DNA of 64,000 nucleotides from NCBI RefSeq assembly GCF_003853705.1, contig NZ_QTQI01000008.1, positions 186,001-250,000 of the forward strand. The letters run 5' to 3'. Both the position numbers and the translations under genes were made by a program. Shown piece after piece: positions 51,364 through 60,588 of this stretch (its first letter is position 1; each line of letters opens with the position of its first letter). This DNA is from Burkholderia sp. Bp8992. Its GTDB lineage: Bacteria; Pseudomonadota; Gammaproteobacteria; Burkholderiales; Burkholderiaceae. The notes beneath the pieces are model-generated. The model was not told where the DNA came from. It searched no databases and saw only the letters and a list, made by a program, of their open reading frames with translations.

Positions 51364-52356
51364 ATGAAAAAAGTTTCCCCGACGATCCGCGACGTGGCCG
51401 CGGAAGCCGGCGTGTCGGTCGCGACGGTATCGAAGTACGTGAACGGCACGCAGCGCTTCTCGCCGACCGTCGAGGCGCGGCTCAAGGAATCGATCGAGCG
51501 TCTCGGCTACCGGTCGAACCCGCTCGCGCGCTCGATGATCACCGGCCGCACGCGCACGATCGGCCTCGTGATCCTCGACATCAGCAACCCGCACTTCACG
51601 AACGTGGTGAAAGGCGCGAACCGCGTCGCGCTGCAGCATGACTACACGCTGCTGCTCGTCGATACCGAAGAGAGCCAGGCGCGCGAACGCTCGCTGATCG
51701 AAGCGCTCGCGCAGCGCGTCGACGGGCTGATCGTCAGCACGCGGATGCCCGACGACGAAGCCGGCTGGATGCTCGACCTCAACAAGCCGCTCGTGCTGCT
51801 GCGTCGCAGCCCCGGCCTGCCGATTCCGAGCGTCGGCATCGACAACCGGCTGTCGACCTACATGCTCGCGCGTCACCTGCTCAATCTCGGCCATACGCGC
51901 ATCGCCTATCTCGGCTTCGGCACCGCGCGCGTGAACGACGAGCGGATCCAGGGCGCGCGCGACTGCCTCGCCGAAGCGGGGCTCACGCTCGACGTGCACG
52001 ACGCGCACGCGCCGACCGCCGAAGCCGGCGAGCGCGCGTGTTCGCGCGTGATGCTCGGGCCGCAGCGCCCGCAAGCGGTGATCTGCTACAACGACCTGAT
52101 CGCGCTCGGCTTCATGAAAGAAGCCGCGTCGCTCGGCTTCCGGTTGCCGCAGGACGTATCGGTCGCGGGCATCGACAACGTGCCGTACGGCGAATACGCG
52201 GCGCCCGCGCTGACGACCGTCGACATCCAGAGCGAGAACATGGGCGAGCTCGCGATGCAGAAGCTGATCGACGCGCTCGCGGGCCGCACCGATGCGAGCT
52301 ATTCGACGTTCGAGCCGCGGCTGATCATGCGTGCGTCGACGGCGTCGGTCGGCTGA
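51364..52356 (+). CDS. LacI-family regulator of the hexuronate module
   Basis: 330 aa. N-terminal helix-turn-helix TIRDVAAEAGVSVATVSKYV (7-26) with hinge helix NPLARSMITGRT; periplasmic-binding-protein-like core (RTIGLVILDISNPHFTNVVK; VSVAGIDNVPYGEYAAPALT). Sites of the form GGAAAACGTTTTCC lie before udh, the MFS gene and itself. By family behaviour it represses these until a uronate or aldarate binds. Confidence 0.9.
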   Translation: MKKVSPTIRDVAAEAGVSVATVSKYVNGTQRFSPTVEARLKESIERLGYRSNPLARSMITGRTRTIGLVILDISNPHFTNVVKGANRVALQHDYTLLLVDTEESQARERSLIEALAQRVDGLIVSTRMPDDEAGWMLDLNKPLVLLRRSPGLPIPSVGIDNRLSTYMLARHLLNLGHTRIAYLGFGTARVNDERIQGARDCLAEAGLTLDVHDAHAPTAEAGERACSRVMLGPQRPQAVICYNDLIALGFMKEAASLGFRLPQDVSVAGIDNVPYGEYAAPALTTVDIQSENMGELAMQKLIDALAGRTDASYSTFEPRLIMRASTASVG

Positions 52357-52385
52357 CCACGCGCACGCCGCGCACGCCAAAGAAA

Positions 52386-52411
52386 AACGCGCCGCCCGAG
52401 GGCGGCGCGTT
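52386..52411. terminator. Bidirectional terminator between lacI-type and MFS genes
   Basis: AACGCGCCGCC-CGAG-GGCGGCGCGTT is an 11-bp perfect stem with a 4-base loop. On minus it is followed by TTTTTCTTT, on plus by CGTTTG. It separates the convergent regulator (stop 52356) and transporter (stop 52429). Confidence 0.85.
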
Positions 52412-52428
52412 CGTTTGCCGGGACGCGA

Positions 52429-53721
52429 TCACGCGTCGAGTTTTGCGGGCTTCATCTTCGGCGTGAGCACGTGCATCACGGCCAGCGCGATCAGGTAGGC
52501 CGACGCGCCGATCGCGAACAGCACCCAGTAGTGGCCGGTGCGCTGCAGCACCTGGCCGATCACTTCCGAGAACAGCACGCCGCCGATCGAGCCGGCCATC
52601 CCGCCGATGCCGACCACCGACGCGACCGCACGGCGCGGGAACAGGTCGGACGCCGTCGTGAACAGGTTCGCCGACCAGCCCTGGTGCGCGGCGGCGGCAA
52701 GGCCGACGATCAGTACCGCGACCCACAGGCTCTGCACCTGCGACACGAACGCGATCGGCAGCACGCAGCATGCGCAGATCAGCATCGCCGTCTTGCGCGC
52801 GCCGTTCACGCTCCAGCCCGCGCGCAGCAGCATCGACGACAGCCAGCCGCCGCCGATGCTGCCGACCGTCGTCAGCGCGTAGATGCAGACGAGCGGCAGG
52901 CCGATGTGCTGCATGTCCATCCCGCGCGATTCGTTGAGCCACTTCGGCAGCCAGAACAGGTAGAACCACCACACCGGATCGGTCAGGAACTTGCCGATCA
53001 GGAACGCCCACGTCTCGCGCTTGCGAATCAGTTCGCCCCAGCGCGGCGCGCCGGCATTCGCATTCGCCGCGTCGAGCGCTTCGGCTTCGTCGCGCGGCTC
53101 GTCGTACTCCGCGGCGAGCGCGCGCGTGTCGGCCTGGCGATAGAGCACGAGCCATACCGCGAGCCACACGAGGCCGATCGCGCCGATGATCACGAACGCC
53201 GCGCGCCAGCCGTAGGCCACCGCGATCGCCGGGATGATCGCCGGGGCGAACACCGCGCCGATGTTCGCACCCGAGTTGAAGATGCCGGTGGCGAGCGCGC
53301 GTTCGCGGCGCGGGAACCATTCGGCCGTCGTCTTGATCGCGGCCGGGAAATTGCCGCCCTCGCCGATCCCGAGCAGCGCACGCACGAACGCGAAGCCCGT
53401 CACCGAGCCGACCGCCGCATGCAGCATCGCGGCGATGCTCCACACCAGCATCGCCACCGCATACGACACGCGCGTGCCGAGCCAGTCGACGATGCGCCCG
53501 AAGCCGAGCAGGCCCAGCGCATAGAACGCGGAAAACGCCATCACGATGCGGCCGTACTGCACCTGGCTCCAGCCGATGTCGTGCTGGAGCATCGGCGCGA
53601 GCAGGCCGAGGATCTGCCGATCCATGTAGTTGATGACGGTCGCGAAAAACAGCAGCGCACAGACGGTCCAGCGGTAGCGGCTGGCGGCTGCGCGCACGGC
53701 GCCGGCGACGGCAGATTGCAT
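52429..53721 (-). CDS. MFS transporter, hexuronate/aldarate type
   Basis: 430 aa from the ATG at 53721 (GGAGACATTC upstream). Twelve hydrophobic segments. WTVCALLFFATVINYMDRQI at the start and ALLGIGEGGNFPAAIKTTAE and WFPRRERALATGIFNSGANI are marks of the ACS family (ExuT/GarP/GudP: anion:cation symporters for hexuronates and aldarates). A LacI-type site is upstream. With udh and the regulator it completes an uptake-oxidation module. Confidence 0.9.
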   Translation of the reverse strand: MQSAVAGAVRAAASRYRWTVCALLFFATVINYMDRQILGLLAPMLQHDIGWSQVQYGRIVMAFSAFYALGLLGFGRIVDWLGTRVSYAVAMLVWSIAAMLHAAVGSVTGFAFVRALLGIGEGGNFPAAIKTTAEWFPRRERALATGIFNSGANIGAVFAPAIIPAIAVAYGWRAAFVIIGAIGLVWLAVWLVLYRQADTRALAAEYDEPRDEAEALDAANANAGAPRWGELIRKRETWAFLIGKFLTDPVWWFYLFWLPKWLNESRGMDMQHIGLPLVCIYALTTVGSIGGGWLSSMLLRAGWSVNGARKTAMLICACCVLPIAFVSQVQSLWVAVLIVGLAAAAHQGWSANLFTTASDLFPRRAVASVVGIGGMAGSIGGVLFSEVIGQVLQRTGHYWVLFAIGASAYLIALAVMHVLTPKMKPAKLDA

Positions 53722-53834
53722 GAATGTCTCCGATGCACGGTCGCGCCCGTCGCGCCGCACGGTGTTCGTTGACCGGCGACCGGCGCCGGGGTGAACGGCC
53801 CGCGCTCACGCACCGGCCCCTTCACCAACTCATC

Positions 53835-53850
53835 TGGAAAACGTTTTTCA
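53835..53850. promoter_or_regulatory. LacI-type operator of the MFS transporter gene
   Basis: TGGAAAACGTTTTTCA, an imperfect 16-bp palindrome sharing GGAAAACGTTTT with the udh operator, 114 bp upstream of the transporter start. Confidence 0.65.
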
Positions 53851-54057
53851 AAGAATAGGACGTCTGCCGGCACCCTGTCAGTCGGGGATTTCGATGAGTC
53901 ATCTCAAATTGATCGCGGCAAAAGAGACGACTGTTCCGCAGATTGGCATTAACCGTTTTTCCCCTGATTTTCCCGACACGCGCGCGGGAGGGCGGCCGCC
54001 GATACACATGTCCGATTTCAGCCAGAATCGATCGTGGGGATGGTTTACAGTCGTCAC

Positions 54058-55509
54058 ATGCGACTCGATCCCGACACCTGCTACGACGCCCTGCTTTCGC
54101 GGAACCGCCGCTTCGACGGCTGGTTCTTCGTCGGCGTGGCGACGACCGGTGTGTATTGCCGCCCCGTCTGCCCGGTGAAGCCGCCGAAAGCGCAGAACTG
54201 CAGCTACTACCCGACCGCCGCGGCCGCCGAGAAAGCCGGGTTCCGGCCCTGCATGCGCTGCCGCCCCGAGCTCGCGCCCGGCCACGGGCTGCTCGACCTC
54301 TCCGGCAATCTCGCCGACGCGGCCGCGACGCTGATCGAGGACGGTTTCCTGAACGCGCATTCCGTCGACGCGCTCGCGCGGCGCGTCGGCGTGACCGAGC
54401 GCCATCTGCGGCGGATCTTCGGTGCGCAGTTCGGCGTGTCGCCGGTCGAATTCGCGCAGACACACCGGCTGCTGATGGCCAAGCGGCTGCTGACCGATAC
54501 CGCGCTGCCGGTGGCCGTCGTCGCGTCGACGGCCGGATTCGGCAGCGTGCGGCGCTTCAACGACCTGTTCCGCCAGCGCTACGGCCTCAACCCGCTGCGG
54601 CTGCGCAAAGGCGCCGGGGCCTCTGCCGACGGCGACATGACGTTCCCGCTGTCGTACCGGCCGCCGTTCGCGTGGAATGACCTGATGCGCTTTCTCGCGC
54701 AACGGCAGATCGACGGCGTCGAGCGCATCGATTCGCAGGGTTATGTGCGTGTCGTCGAATTGCCGAACCGGAACGGCGGCAGCCGCGTGACGGGCTGGCT
54801 GTCCGTCGCGCACGTGCCGCAGCGCTTCGCGCTGGCCGTCACCGTGTCGCGCGCGCTGACGCCGGTCGTCCCGGCCGTGCTTGCGCGCGTACGGCGGCTG
54901 TTCGATCTCGACAGCCGCCCCGACGTGATCGACGCGCATCTCGGCGAACTCGCGAGCGGCTCGCCGGGCCTGCGCGTGCCCGGCGCGTTCGACGGCCTCG
55001 AGATCGCGATTCGCGCGATCGCGGGCGAGCGGCTCGAGGCAGCGGATGCCGGCCCGCCTGCGCTGGCACGCATTGCAGACCGCTTCGGCACCTCGGTGGA
55101 AGGCGCGCCGCCGGGCCTCGCGCACGCGTTGCCGTCCGCCGCAACGCTGGCCGCCCTGCCGCCTTCGGCCCTCGAAACAATCGGCATCGAGCGCGATGCG
55201 GCACGCGCGATCGTGTTGCTCGCACGCGCAGTCGACGACGGCTCGCTCGCGCTCGAACCGATGGCACCGCTCGATGCGACGCTCGCCGCGCTACGTGTCA
55301 TGCCGGGCTTCGACGAACGCGCGGTGCAGTACGTCGCGATGCGCGCGATGGCCTGGCCGAATGCATTCCCCGCTGACGAGACGTGGCTTCCCGCACGCAG
55401 CGAACGCGCGACCATGCCATCATCTGCGCCGCATGCGGCGCGCTGGGCGCCGTGGCGCGCGTACGCCGCACTGCATGTGTGGCGCCTTCATGGAGATGTA
55501 GTGCGATGA
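54058..55509 (+). CDS. Ada-AlkA fusion: phosphotriester sensor plus 3-methyladenine glycosylase
   Basis: 483 aa from the ATG at 54058 (in-frame starts at 54034 and 54040 are possible). N-terminal Ada zinc domain with Cys34, Cys38, Cys65 and Cys68, spaced exactly as in E. coli Ada; Cys34 matches the methyl acceptor. An AraC-type HTH follows (about 85-185), then an AlkA-like glycosylase domain (about 200-483). In the glycosylase the HhH loop normally GIGPWTA reads GFDERAV, while an Asp in FPADETWL stands near the catalytic place. Stop and the ogt start overlap (ATGA). Confidence 0.9.
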   Translation: MRLDPDTCYDALLSRNRRFDGWFFVGVATTGVYCRPVCPVKPPKAQNCSYYPTAAAAEKAGFRPCMRCRPELAPGHGLLDLSGNLADAAATLIEDGFLNAHSVDALARRVGVTERHLRRIFGAQFGVSPVEFAQTHRLLMAKRLLTDTALPVAVVASTAGFGSVRRFNDLFRQRYGLNPLRLRKGAGASADGDMTFPLSYRPPFAWNDLMRFLAQRQIDGVERIDSQGYVRVVELPNRNGGSRVTGWLSVAHVPQRFALAVTVSRALTPVVPAVLARVRRLFDLDSRPDVIDAHLGELASGSPGLRVPGAFDGLEIAIRAIAGERLEAADAGPPALARIADRFGTSVEGAPPGLAHALPSAATLAALPPSALETIGIERDAARAIVLLARAVDDGSLALEPMAPLDATLAALRVMPGFDERAVQYVAMRAMAWPNAFPADETWLPARSERATMPSSAPHAARWAPWRAYAALHVWRLHGDVVR

Positions 55510-56039
55510 CACCGGCCCACCTGATTCCGAGCCCGCTGGGCGACATTGCCGTGCGCATCGAGGACGATGCGCTGACGGGCCTGTATTTCGTCGGCCAGAA
55601 ATACTTTCCGTCGGTTTCGATCATGACCGAAGCGGACGCGCACGCGATGTCGCCGATCGCGCGCAGGGTCGCCGAAGAAATCGCCGAATACTTCACCGGC
55701 ACGCGCGAAACGTTCTCGGTGCCGATCCACCTGCGCGGCACCGCGTTTCAGCGACGCGTGTGGAAGGAACTGCTCGCGATTCCGTTCGGCGAACTCGTGT
55801 CGTACGGCGACATCACCGAACGCATCGGACTGCCGATGAGCGGCGCGCGCGCCGTGGGCGGTGCGGTAGGACGCAATCCGGTTTCGATCATCGTGCCGTG
55901 CCATCGCGTGGTCGGCGCATCGGGCAGCCTGACCGGTTATGCAGGCGGCATCGACCGCAAGCGCGCGCTGCTGTCGCTCGAAGGCGCCGAGTTCTCACGC
56001 GGCGCTCATCATCCGGTGCAGCAGGCGCTCGCGTTCTGA
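55506..56039 (+). CDS. ogt: Methylated-DNA--protein-cysteine methyltransferase
   Basis: 177 aa, coupled to the Ada-AlkA gene by a 4-bp ATGA overlap. C-terminal MGMT domain: FQRRVWKELLAIPFGELVSY (helix-turn-helix region), GRNPVSIIVPCHRVVGASG with the acceptor Cys in PCHRV, LTGYAGGIDRKRALLSLEG. It removes alkyl groups from O6-alkylguanine in a single-use reaction. The pair forms an adaptive alkylation-repair operon. Confidence 0.93.
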   Translation: MTPAHLIPSPLGDIAVRIEDDALTGLYFVGQKYFPSVSIMTEADAHAMSPIARRVAEEIAEYFTGTRETFSVPIHLRGTAFQRRVWKELLAIPFGELVSYGDITERIGLPMSGARAVGGAVGRNPVSIIVPCHRVVGASGSLTGYAGGIDRKRALLSLEGAEFSRGAHHPVQQALAF

Positions 56040-56052
56040 TCGATGGCGCGCG

Positions 56053-56871
56053 TCACGCGCTCGACAGGGGGCGCCGCGCCTCGCGCTTCGCATACGCACC
56101 GGGCGTCACGCGGAACTTCGCCTGGAACAGCGCGATAAACGACGACGTCGAGTCGTAGCCCAGTTGCGCGGCCACCGCACCGATCGGCTCGCCCGCATCG
56201 AGCAGCGGCAATGACGCGAGCAGCCGCACGGCCTGCCGCCATTCGGTGAACGACAGCCCTGTATCCTGCCGGAACAATCGCGACAGCGTGCGTCGCGTCG
56301 CGCCGACCTGATGGCCCCATTCGTCGAGACTGCGCGCGTCGCCCGGCGCGGCATGCAACGCACGCGCGATTTTCAGCAGGCGCGGATCGCGCGGCAGCGG
56401 CACCGTCAGCGGCGCCGGCTGCATGCGCGCGATCCGGTCGGCGATCAGGCACACGAGCGCGCCGTCCGGCCCCGTCTCGTCGTAATTCACCGGCAACTCG
56501 CCCGTCGCGATCACCAGCTCGCGCAACAGCGGCGTCATGCAGAGGATCGTGCAGTCGTCGTTCACGTCGTCGCGTGCGATCGCTTCATCGAGATACAGGC
56601 TGTGGAACGCGACGCAATCGCGCGTCGACACCGCATGCGGCACGTGCGGCGGAATCCACATCGCGTAGTGCGGCGGCAGCAGCTGCCGGCCCGACGGCGT
56701 CGATACCTCGAGCACGCCGCTCGTCGCATACATCAGCTGGGCCCACGGATGACTGTGCGCGTCGACGCTCACGTTGCCGGGGATCCCGAACGCGCGCACG
56801 TACAGCGGCCTCGGCAGGCGCGCCATCGGCGGCACCGCGTAAGGGTCACCCGATTGTCCCGCCAGCAACAT
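56053..56871 (-). CDS. AraC-family regulator with cupin-type sensor
   Basis: 272 aa from the ATG at 56871, which has GGAGGACGTC upstream; the ATG at 56892 has none. Cupin part: VDAHSHPWAQLMYATSGVLE and PPHYAMWIPPHVPHAV. DNA-binding part (about 170-270): SLDEWGHQVGATRRTLSRLF and VAAQLGYDSTSSFIALFQ. Similar in layout to the regulator at 22820. It is divergent from panB (77 bp apart), its possible target. It converges with ogt. Confidence 0.88.
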   Translation of the reverse strand: MLLAGQSGDPYAVPPMARLPRPLYVRAFGIPGNVSVDAHSHPWAQLMYATSGVLEVSTPSGRQLLPPHYAMWIPPHVPHAVSTRDCVAFHSLYLDEAIARDDVNDDCTILCMTPLLRELVIATGELPVNYDETGPDGALVCLIADRIARMQPAPLTVPLPRDPRLLKIARALHAAPGDARSLDEWGHQVGATRRTLSRLFRQDTGLSFTEWRQAVRLLASLPLLDAGEPIGAVAAQLGYDSTSSFIALFQAKFRVTPGAYAKREARRPLSSA

Positions 56872-56948
56872 AAGACGTCCTCCGAGGGTCATTGCACGAA
56901 CGAACGCGATGCTACCGTGGCGGCTCTTCTTTCACACGGCTTCCGTTC

Positions 56949-57803
56949 ATGAGCGCACACACCCGCACCACCCGCAAGACCGTCACCGCGATCCGTTCGA
57001 CCAAAGGCATCGGCACCCTCGTGTCGCTGACCGCGTATTCCGCGCCGATGGCGAAGCTCGTCGATGAAGTGGCCGACGTGATCATCGTCGGCGACTCCGT
57101 CGGCATGGTGCTGTACGGGATGCCCGATACGCTGCGCGTCACGCTCGACATGATGATTGCACACGGCGCGGCCGTCGTGCGCGGCGCCGCGCACGCGTGC
57201 GTCGTCGTCGACCTGCCGTTCTCGACGTTCCAGGAATCGCCTGCACAGGCCTATCGTTCGGCTGCGCGCCTGCTCGCCGAAACCGGTGCGCAGGCCGTGA
57301 AGCTCGAAGGCGGCTGCGAGATGACCGACACGATCCGCTTCCTGACCGACCGCGGCATTCCGGTCATGGCGCATGTCGGCCTCATGCCGCAGCAGGCCAA
57401 CGCGACAGGTGGCTTCCGCGCGCAGGGCATGGACGCGCGGTCGGCCGCGCAAGTGTTCGACGCCGCGTGCGCGGCCGAACGGGCCGGCGCGTTCGGCGTC
57501 GTCATCGAAGGCACCGCCGAAGCGCTCGCGCGCCACCTGACGGAAACGCTGACGATCCCGACGATCGGCATCGGCGCATCGCCCGCCTGTGACGGACAAG
57601 TGCTCGTGACCGAGGACATGATCGGCGCATTCGATGCGTACACGCCGCGCTTCGTGAAGCGCTACGCCGACGCGAATGCGATGATGCGCGACGCGATCCG
57701 GCAATACGCGCACGACGTGCGGGAGCGTGTGTTTCCGGAGCCTGCGCATTGCTTCGGGTACGGCAAGCCGCTGCAACTCGCGGACGCAGCCGCTGCTGCG
57801 TGA
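56949..57803 (+). CDS. panB: 3-methyl-2-oxobutanoate hydroxymethyltransferase
   Basis: 284 aa from the ATG at 56949. PanB TIM barrel: [54 protein letters not shown]. It adds a hydroxymethyl group from methylene-tetrahydrofolate to 2-oxoisovalerate, the first step of pantothenate synthesis. All marks are intact. There is no panC or panD nearby, so it may be a second copy; Burkholderia often carry an extra panB. The RBS is weak. Confidence 0.92.
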   Translation: MSAHTRTTRKTVTAIRSTKGIGTLVSLTAYSAPMAKLVDEVADVIIVGDSVGMVLYGMPDTLRVTLDMMIAHGAAVVRGAAHACVVVDLPFSTFQESPAQAYRSAARLLAETGAQAVKLEGGCEMTDTIRFLTDRGIPVMAHVGLMPQQANATGGFRAQGMDARSAAQVFDAACAAERAGAFGVVIEGTAEALARHLTETLTIPTIGIGASPACDGQVLVTEDMIGAFDAYTPRFVKRYADANAMMRDAIRQYAHDVRERVFPEPAHCFGYGKPLQLADAAAAA

Positions 57804-57827
57804 CGCGCGACGAACGATGCGGTTGCG

Positions 57828-58319
57828 TCACGTGCGCTTGCGCATCGCATGCGCGACGCGCGCGTTCGCTTCGAATTTCGCGCGATGCGTCGAGAAGAAC
57901 GTCCGCACGTTGCGGACGTTCGACGCGCCGGTGAACAGCCGCCGTGCGAATTCGTCGTATTCGGCGACGTCGGCCAGATCGGCCACCACGACGAAATCGG
58001 GCCCCGGCGACACGCGGTAGCACTGCGTGACGGCCGGCTCCGCGCAGACGTAGGTTTCGAACGCGTCGTAGTCCTCGGCCGTCTGCCGGTCGAGGCTGAT
58101 CTCGATCAGCGCGGTGACGGCCGTGCCGATCGCGACCGGGTCGAGCACCGCGACCTGCCGGCGGATCACACCGGCCTCCGTCAGCCGCCGCACGCGGCGC
58201 ATGCAGGTGGGCGGCGACGACAGCGCACGCTCGGCCAGTTGCAGGTTCGACACCGACGCGTCGTCCTGCAGGATCGAGAGGATGCGCAGGTCGAGATCGT
58301 CGAGGGTGATGCCGGCCAT
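57828..58319 (-). CDS. Lrp/AsnC-family regulator
   Basis: 163 aa; AAGGAGCCGCCG before the ATG at 58319. N-terminal HTH LDDLDLRILSILQDDASVSN, LQLAERALSSPPTCMRRVRR; C-terminal RAM domain (about 70-150, VTALIEISLDRQTAEDYDAF, TQCYRVSPGPDFVVVADLAD) that binds amino acids in this family. It is divergent from the GlmS homologue, with two identical-core dyads between them. It likely autoregulates and may control the sugar isomerase gene. Confidence 0.92.
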   Translation of the reverse strand: MAGITLDDLDLRILSILQDDASVSNLQLAERALSSPPTCMRRVRRLTEAGVIRRQVAVLDPVAIGTAVTALIEISLDRQTAEDYDAFETYVCAEPAVTQCYRVSPGPDFVVVADLADVAEYDEFARRLFTGASNVRNVRTFFSTHRAKFEANARVAHAMRKRT

Positions 58320-58343
58320 CGGCGGCTCCTTCCGGTCAGGATG

Positions 58344-58358
58344 TGAAATTTAATTTCA
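58344..58358. promoter_or_regulatory. Lrp-like dyad, copy 1
   Basis: TGAAATTTAATTTCA, a 15-bp near-palindrome, 25 bp upstream of the Lrp start. It repeats almost exactly at 58403-58417. AT-rich dyads of this size are typical Lrp/AsnC sites. Confidence 0.6.
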
Positions 58359-58402
58359 ACATGATAGACGATCATCCTTACGTTTCATCAATTTTTGAAT
58401 TT

Positions 58403-58417
58403 TGAAATTTAATTCCA
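58403..58417. promoter_or_regulatory. Lrp-like dyad, copy 2
   Basis: TGAAATTTAATTCCA, one base different from copy 1 and 59 bp (start to start) from it, 59 bp before the GlmS homologue start. Two aligned sites suggest cooperative binding or DNA wrapping over both promoters. Confidence 0.6.
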
Positions 58418-58475
58418 TTTAGCTGGTTCTACCATCGCTCTCACTGATCCAGACGGGACATTTACGGAGCGCGAT

Positions 58476-60305
58476 ATGTGTGGAATTGTCGGGGCGGTCG
58501 CCCAGCGGGACATCCTGCCGAACCTGGTCGACGGCCTGAAGCGGCTCGAATACCGCGGCTACGATTCGTGCGGCGTCGTGGTCTACCGTGACCGCGCGCT
58601 AGCGCGCGCCCGCAGCGTCGATCGCGTCGCGAACCTGCAGCGCGAGATCGCCGCGCAGGGGTTGTCCGGTTACACGGGCATCGCGCATACGCGCTGGGCC
58701 ACGCATGGCGCGCCCGTCACGCTGAATGCGCATCCGCACTTCTCGCCGAGCGACGCGAACGCGCGCATCGCGCTGTCGCATAACGGGATCATCGAGAACT
58801 GCGATCAACTGCGTGCGGAACTGCAGGCGCACGGTTATGTGTTCGCGAGCCAGACCGATAGCGAAGCCATTGCGCATCTGATCGACCATCTGTACGACGG
58901 CGATCTGTTCGACGCGGTCCGGCGTGCGGTCGCGCGACTGCGCGGCAGCTATGCGATCGCGGTGATGTGCCGCGACGAACCGCACCGGATCGTCGGCGCG
59001 CGCGACGGGATGCCGCTCGTCGTCGGCGTCGGCGAAGGCGAGAATTTTCTGGCGTCCGATGCGATTGCGCTGTCGGGTATCACCGACCGCATCGCGTATC
59101 TGGAGAACGGCGACGTCGCCGACATTCAACTGCATCGCTACTGGATCGTCGACGCGGCCGGCCAGCGCGTCGAGCGCGCGGTGCAACGCGTCGCCGCGCA
59201 CAGCGGCGCGGCCGATCTCGGGTCGTATCGCTACTACATGCAGAAGGAGATCTTCGAACAGCCGCAGGCCGTGGCCGATACGCTGCTCGACGTCTCTTCG
59301 ATCATGCCGGAGCTGTTCGGCGACGGTGCATGGCGTGTGTTCAACGACGTCGATTCGGTGCTGCTGCTCGCGTGCGGCGGCAGCTATCACGCGGCGCTGA
59401 CCGCGAAGTACTGGATCGAAAGCATTGCGAAGCTTCCCGCGAGTGTCGAAATTGCCAGTGAGTTTCGTTACCGCGACGGCGTGCCGAATCCGCGCACGCT
59501 GGTCGTCGCGGTGTCGCAAAGCGGTGAAACGGCCGATGTGCTCGGTGCCGTGCATGTCGCGAAACTCAGCGGCATGATGCACACGCTCGCGATCTGCAAC
59601 GTCGCAACGAGTGCGCTGATGCGCGAATGTGCGCTGCAGTTCGTCACGCATGCGGGAATCGAGATCGGGGTCGCTTCGACGAAGGCATTCACGACGCAGC
59701 TCGTTGCATTGTTCCTGCTGACGTTGTCACTCGCGCAGGTGCGCGGACGGTTGAGCGACGACGAGGAGAAGGAGCATTTGCGCGCGTTGCGGCACCTGCC
59801 CGATGCGATGTCGAAAGTGCTCGCACTGGAGCCGCAGATCATGGCGTGGTCGGAGTTGCTCGCGCGACGCGACAACATGCTGTTTCTCGGGCGCGGGATG
59901 CATTATCCGATCGCGCTGGAAGGTGCGCTGAAGATGAAGGAGATTTCCTATATTCACGCGGAGGCTTATCCGGCGGGGGAGCTGAAGCATGGGCCGCTGG
60001 CGCTCGTCAGCAACGAGATGCCGGTGATCGCGGTCGCGCCGAATGACATGCTGCTTGAAAAGCTGCGGTCGAACATGCATGAGGTCAGTGCGCGGAATGG
60101 GCGGCTGTTCGTGTTCGCGGACGTCGACTGCGGGCTCGTGCCGAGTGATGGGATCGAGGTGATTCGGCTCAATGAGTACTACGGGCCGCTTTCGCCGATT
60201 CTGCATACGGTGCCGATGCAGTTGCTCGCGTATCACGCTGCGCTCGCGCGGGGGACGGATATCGACAAGCCGAGGAATCTGGCGAAATCGGTGACGGTGG
60301 AGTGA
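58476..60305 (+). CDS. glmS: Glutamine--fructose-6-phosphate aminotransferase (isomerizing)
   Basis: 609 aa, standard length. The N-terminal glutaminase begins [12 protein letters not shown] (Cys2 nucleophile after Met removal) with [12 protein letters not shown] and HTRWATHG. Two SIS domains (about 285-420 and 455-600) hold [56 protein letters not shown], and the C-terminal LAKSVTVE. It makes glucosamine-6-phosphate for cell envelope synthesis. Placement beside an Lrp regulator, without glmU, suggests a second, regulated copy. No glmS ribozyme-like leader is seen (only about 60 bp upstream of the start free of sites). Confidence 0.95.
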   Translation: MCGIVGAVAQRDILPNLVDGLKRLEYRGYDSCGVVVYRDRALARARSVDRVANLQREIAAQGLSGYTGIAHTRWATHGAPVTLNAHPHFSPSDANARIALSHNGIIENCDQLRAELQAHGYVFASQTDSEAIAHLIDHLYDGDLFDAVRRAVARLRGSYAIAVMCRDEPHRIVGARDGMPLVVGVGEGENFLASDAIALSGITDRIAYLENGDVADIQLHRYWIVDAAGQRVERAVQRVAAHSGAADLGSYRYYMQKEIFEQPQAVADTLLDVSSIMPELFGDGAWRVFNDVDSVLLLACGGSYHAALTAKYWIESIAKLPASVEIASEFRYRDGVPNPRTLVVAVSQSGETADVLGAVHVAKLSGMMHTLAICNVATSALMRECALQFVTHAGIEIGVASTKAFTTQLVALFLLTLSLAQVRGRLSDDEEKEHLRALRHLPDAMSKVLALEPQIMAWSELLARRDNMLFLGRGMHYPIALEGALKMKEISYIHAEAYPAGELKHGPLALVSNEMPVIAVAPNDMLLEKLRSNMHEVSARNGRLFVFADVDCGLVPSDGIEVIRLNEYYGPLSPILHTVPMQLLAYHAALARGTDIDKPRNLAKSVTVE

Positions 60306-60323
60306 GGGGGCATTTCCCCCCTC
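60304..60323 (+). terminator. Hairpin after glmS
   Basis: GAGGGGG-CATTTC-CCCCCTC overlaps the glmS stop codon region. The run after it is CCTTATC, so termination would be weak. A second hairpin (AGATCTGATC 60345-60354 with GATCAGGTCT 60370-60379) follows. The rest of the 60306-60588 gap shows no gene. Confidence 0.45.
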
Positions 60324-60588
60324 CCTTATCACCTGCGCCAGTCAAGATCTGATCTTTCAGTCAGCGTCAGATCAGGTCTGTGCTTGCTTGGCCGTCACTT
60401 CATCAAGCGCCGAGGTCGACCCGATGCTGACTCGAAAAGAAGCTGGTGTCGATGACCACTACCGCCCCGAACAGGGCATCCGCTGTCGTGCTGTGAAGGT
60501 CTAATTTGCATCGGCAATTGGCCTGTTGGGAATTTCGTCCTGCTTTGCTAGACTCCCGCGCTTCCAAATATTAATTTTCCGCTTCATC

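Noticed and set aside
58320-58475. glmS ribozyme or riboswitch in the leader
   Set aside because: The AT-rich gap holds Lrp-like dyads and is too short and unstructured for the glmS ribozyme, which is also not expected in this group.
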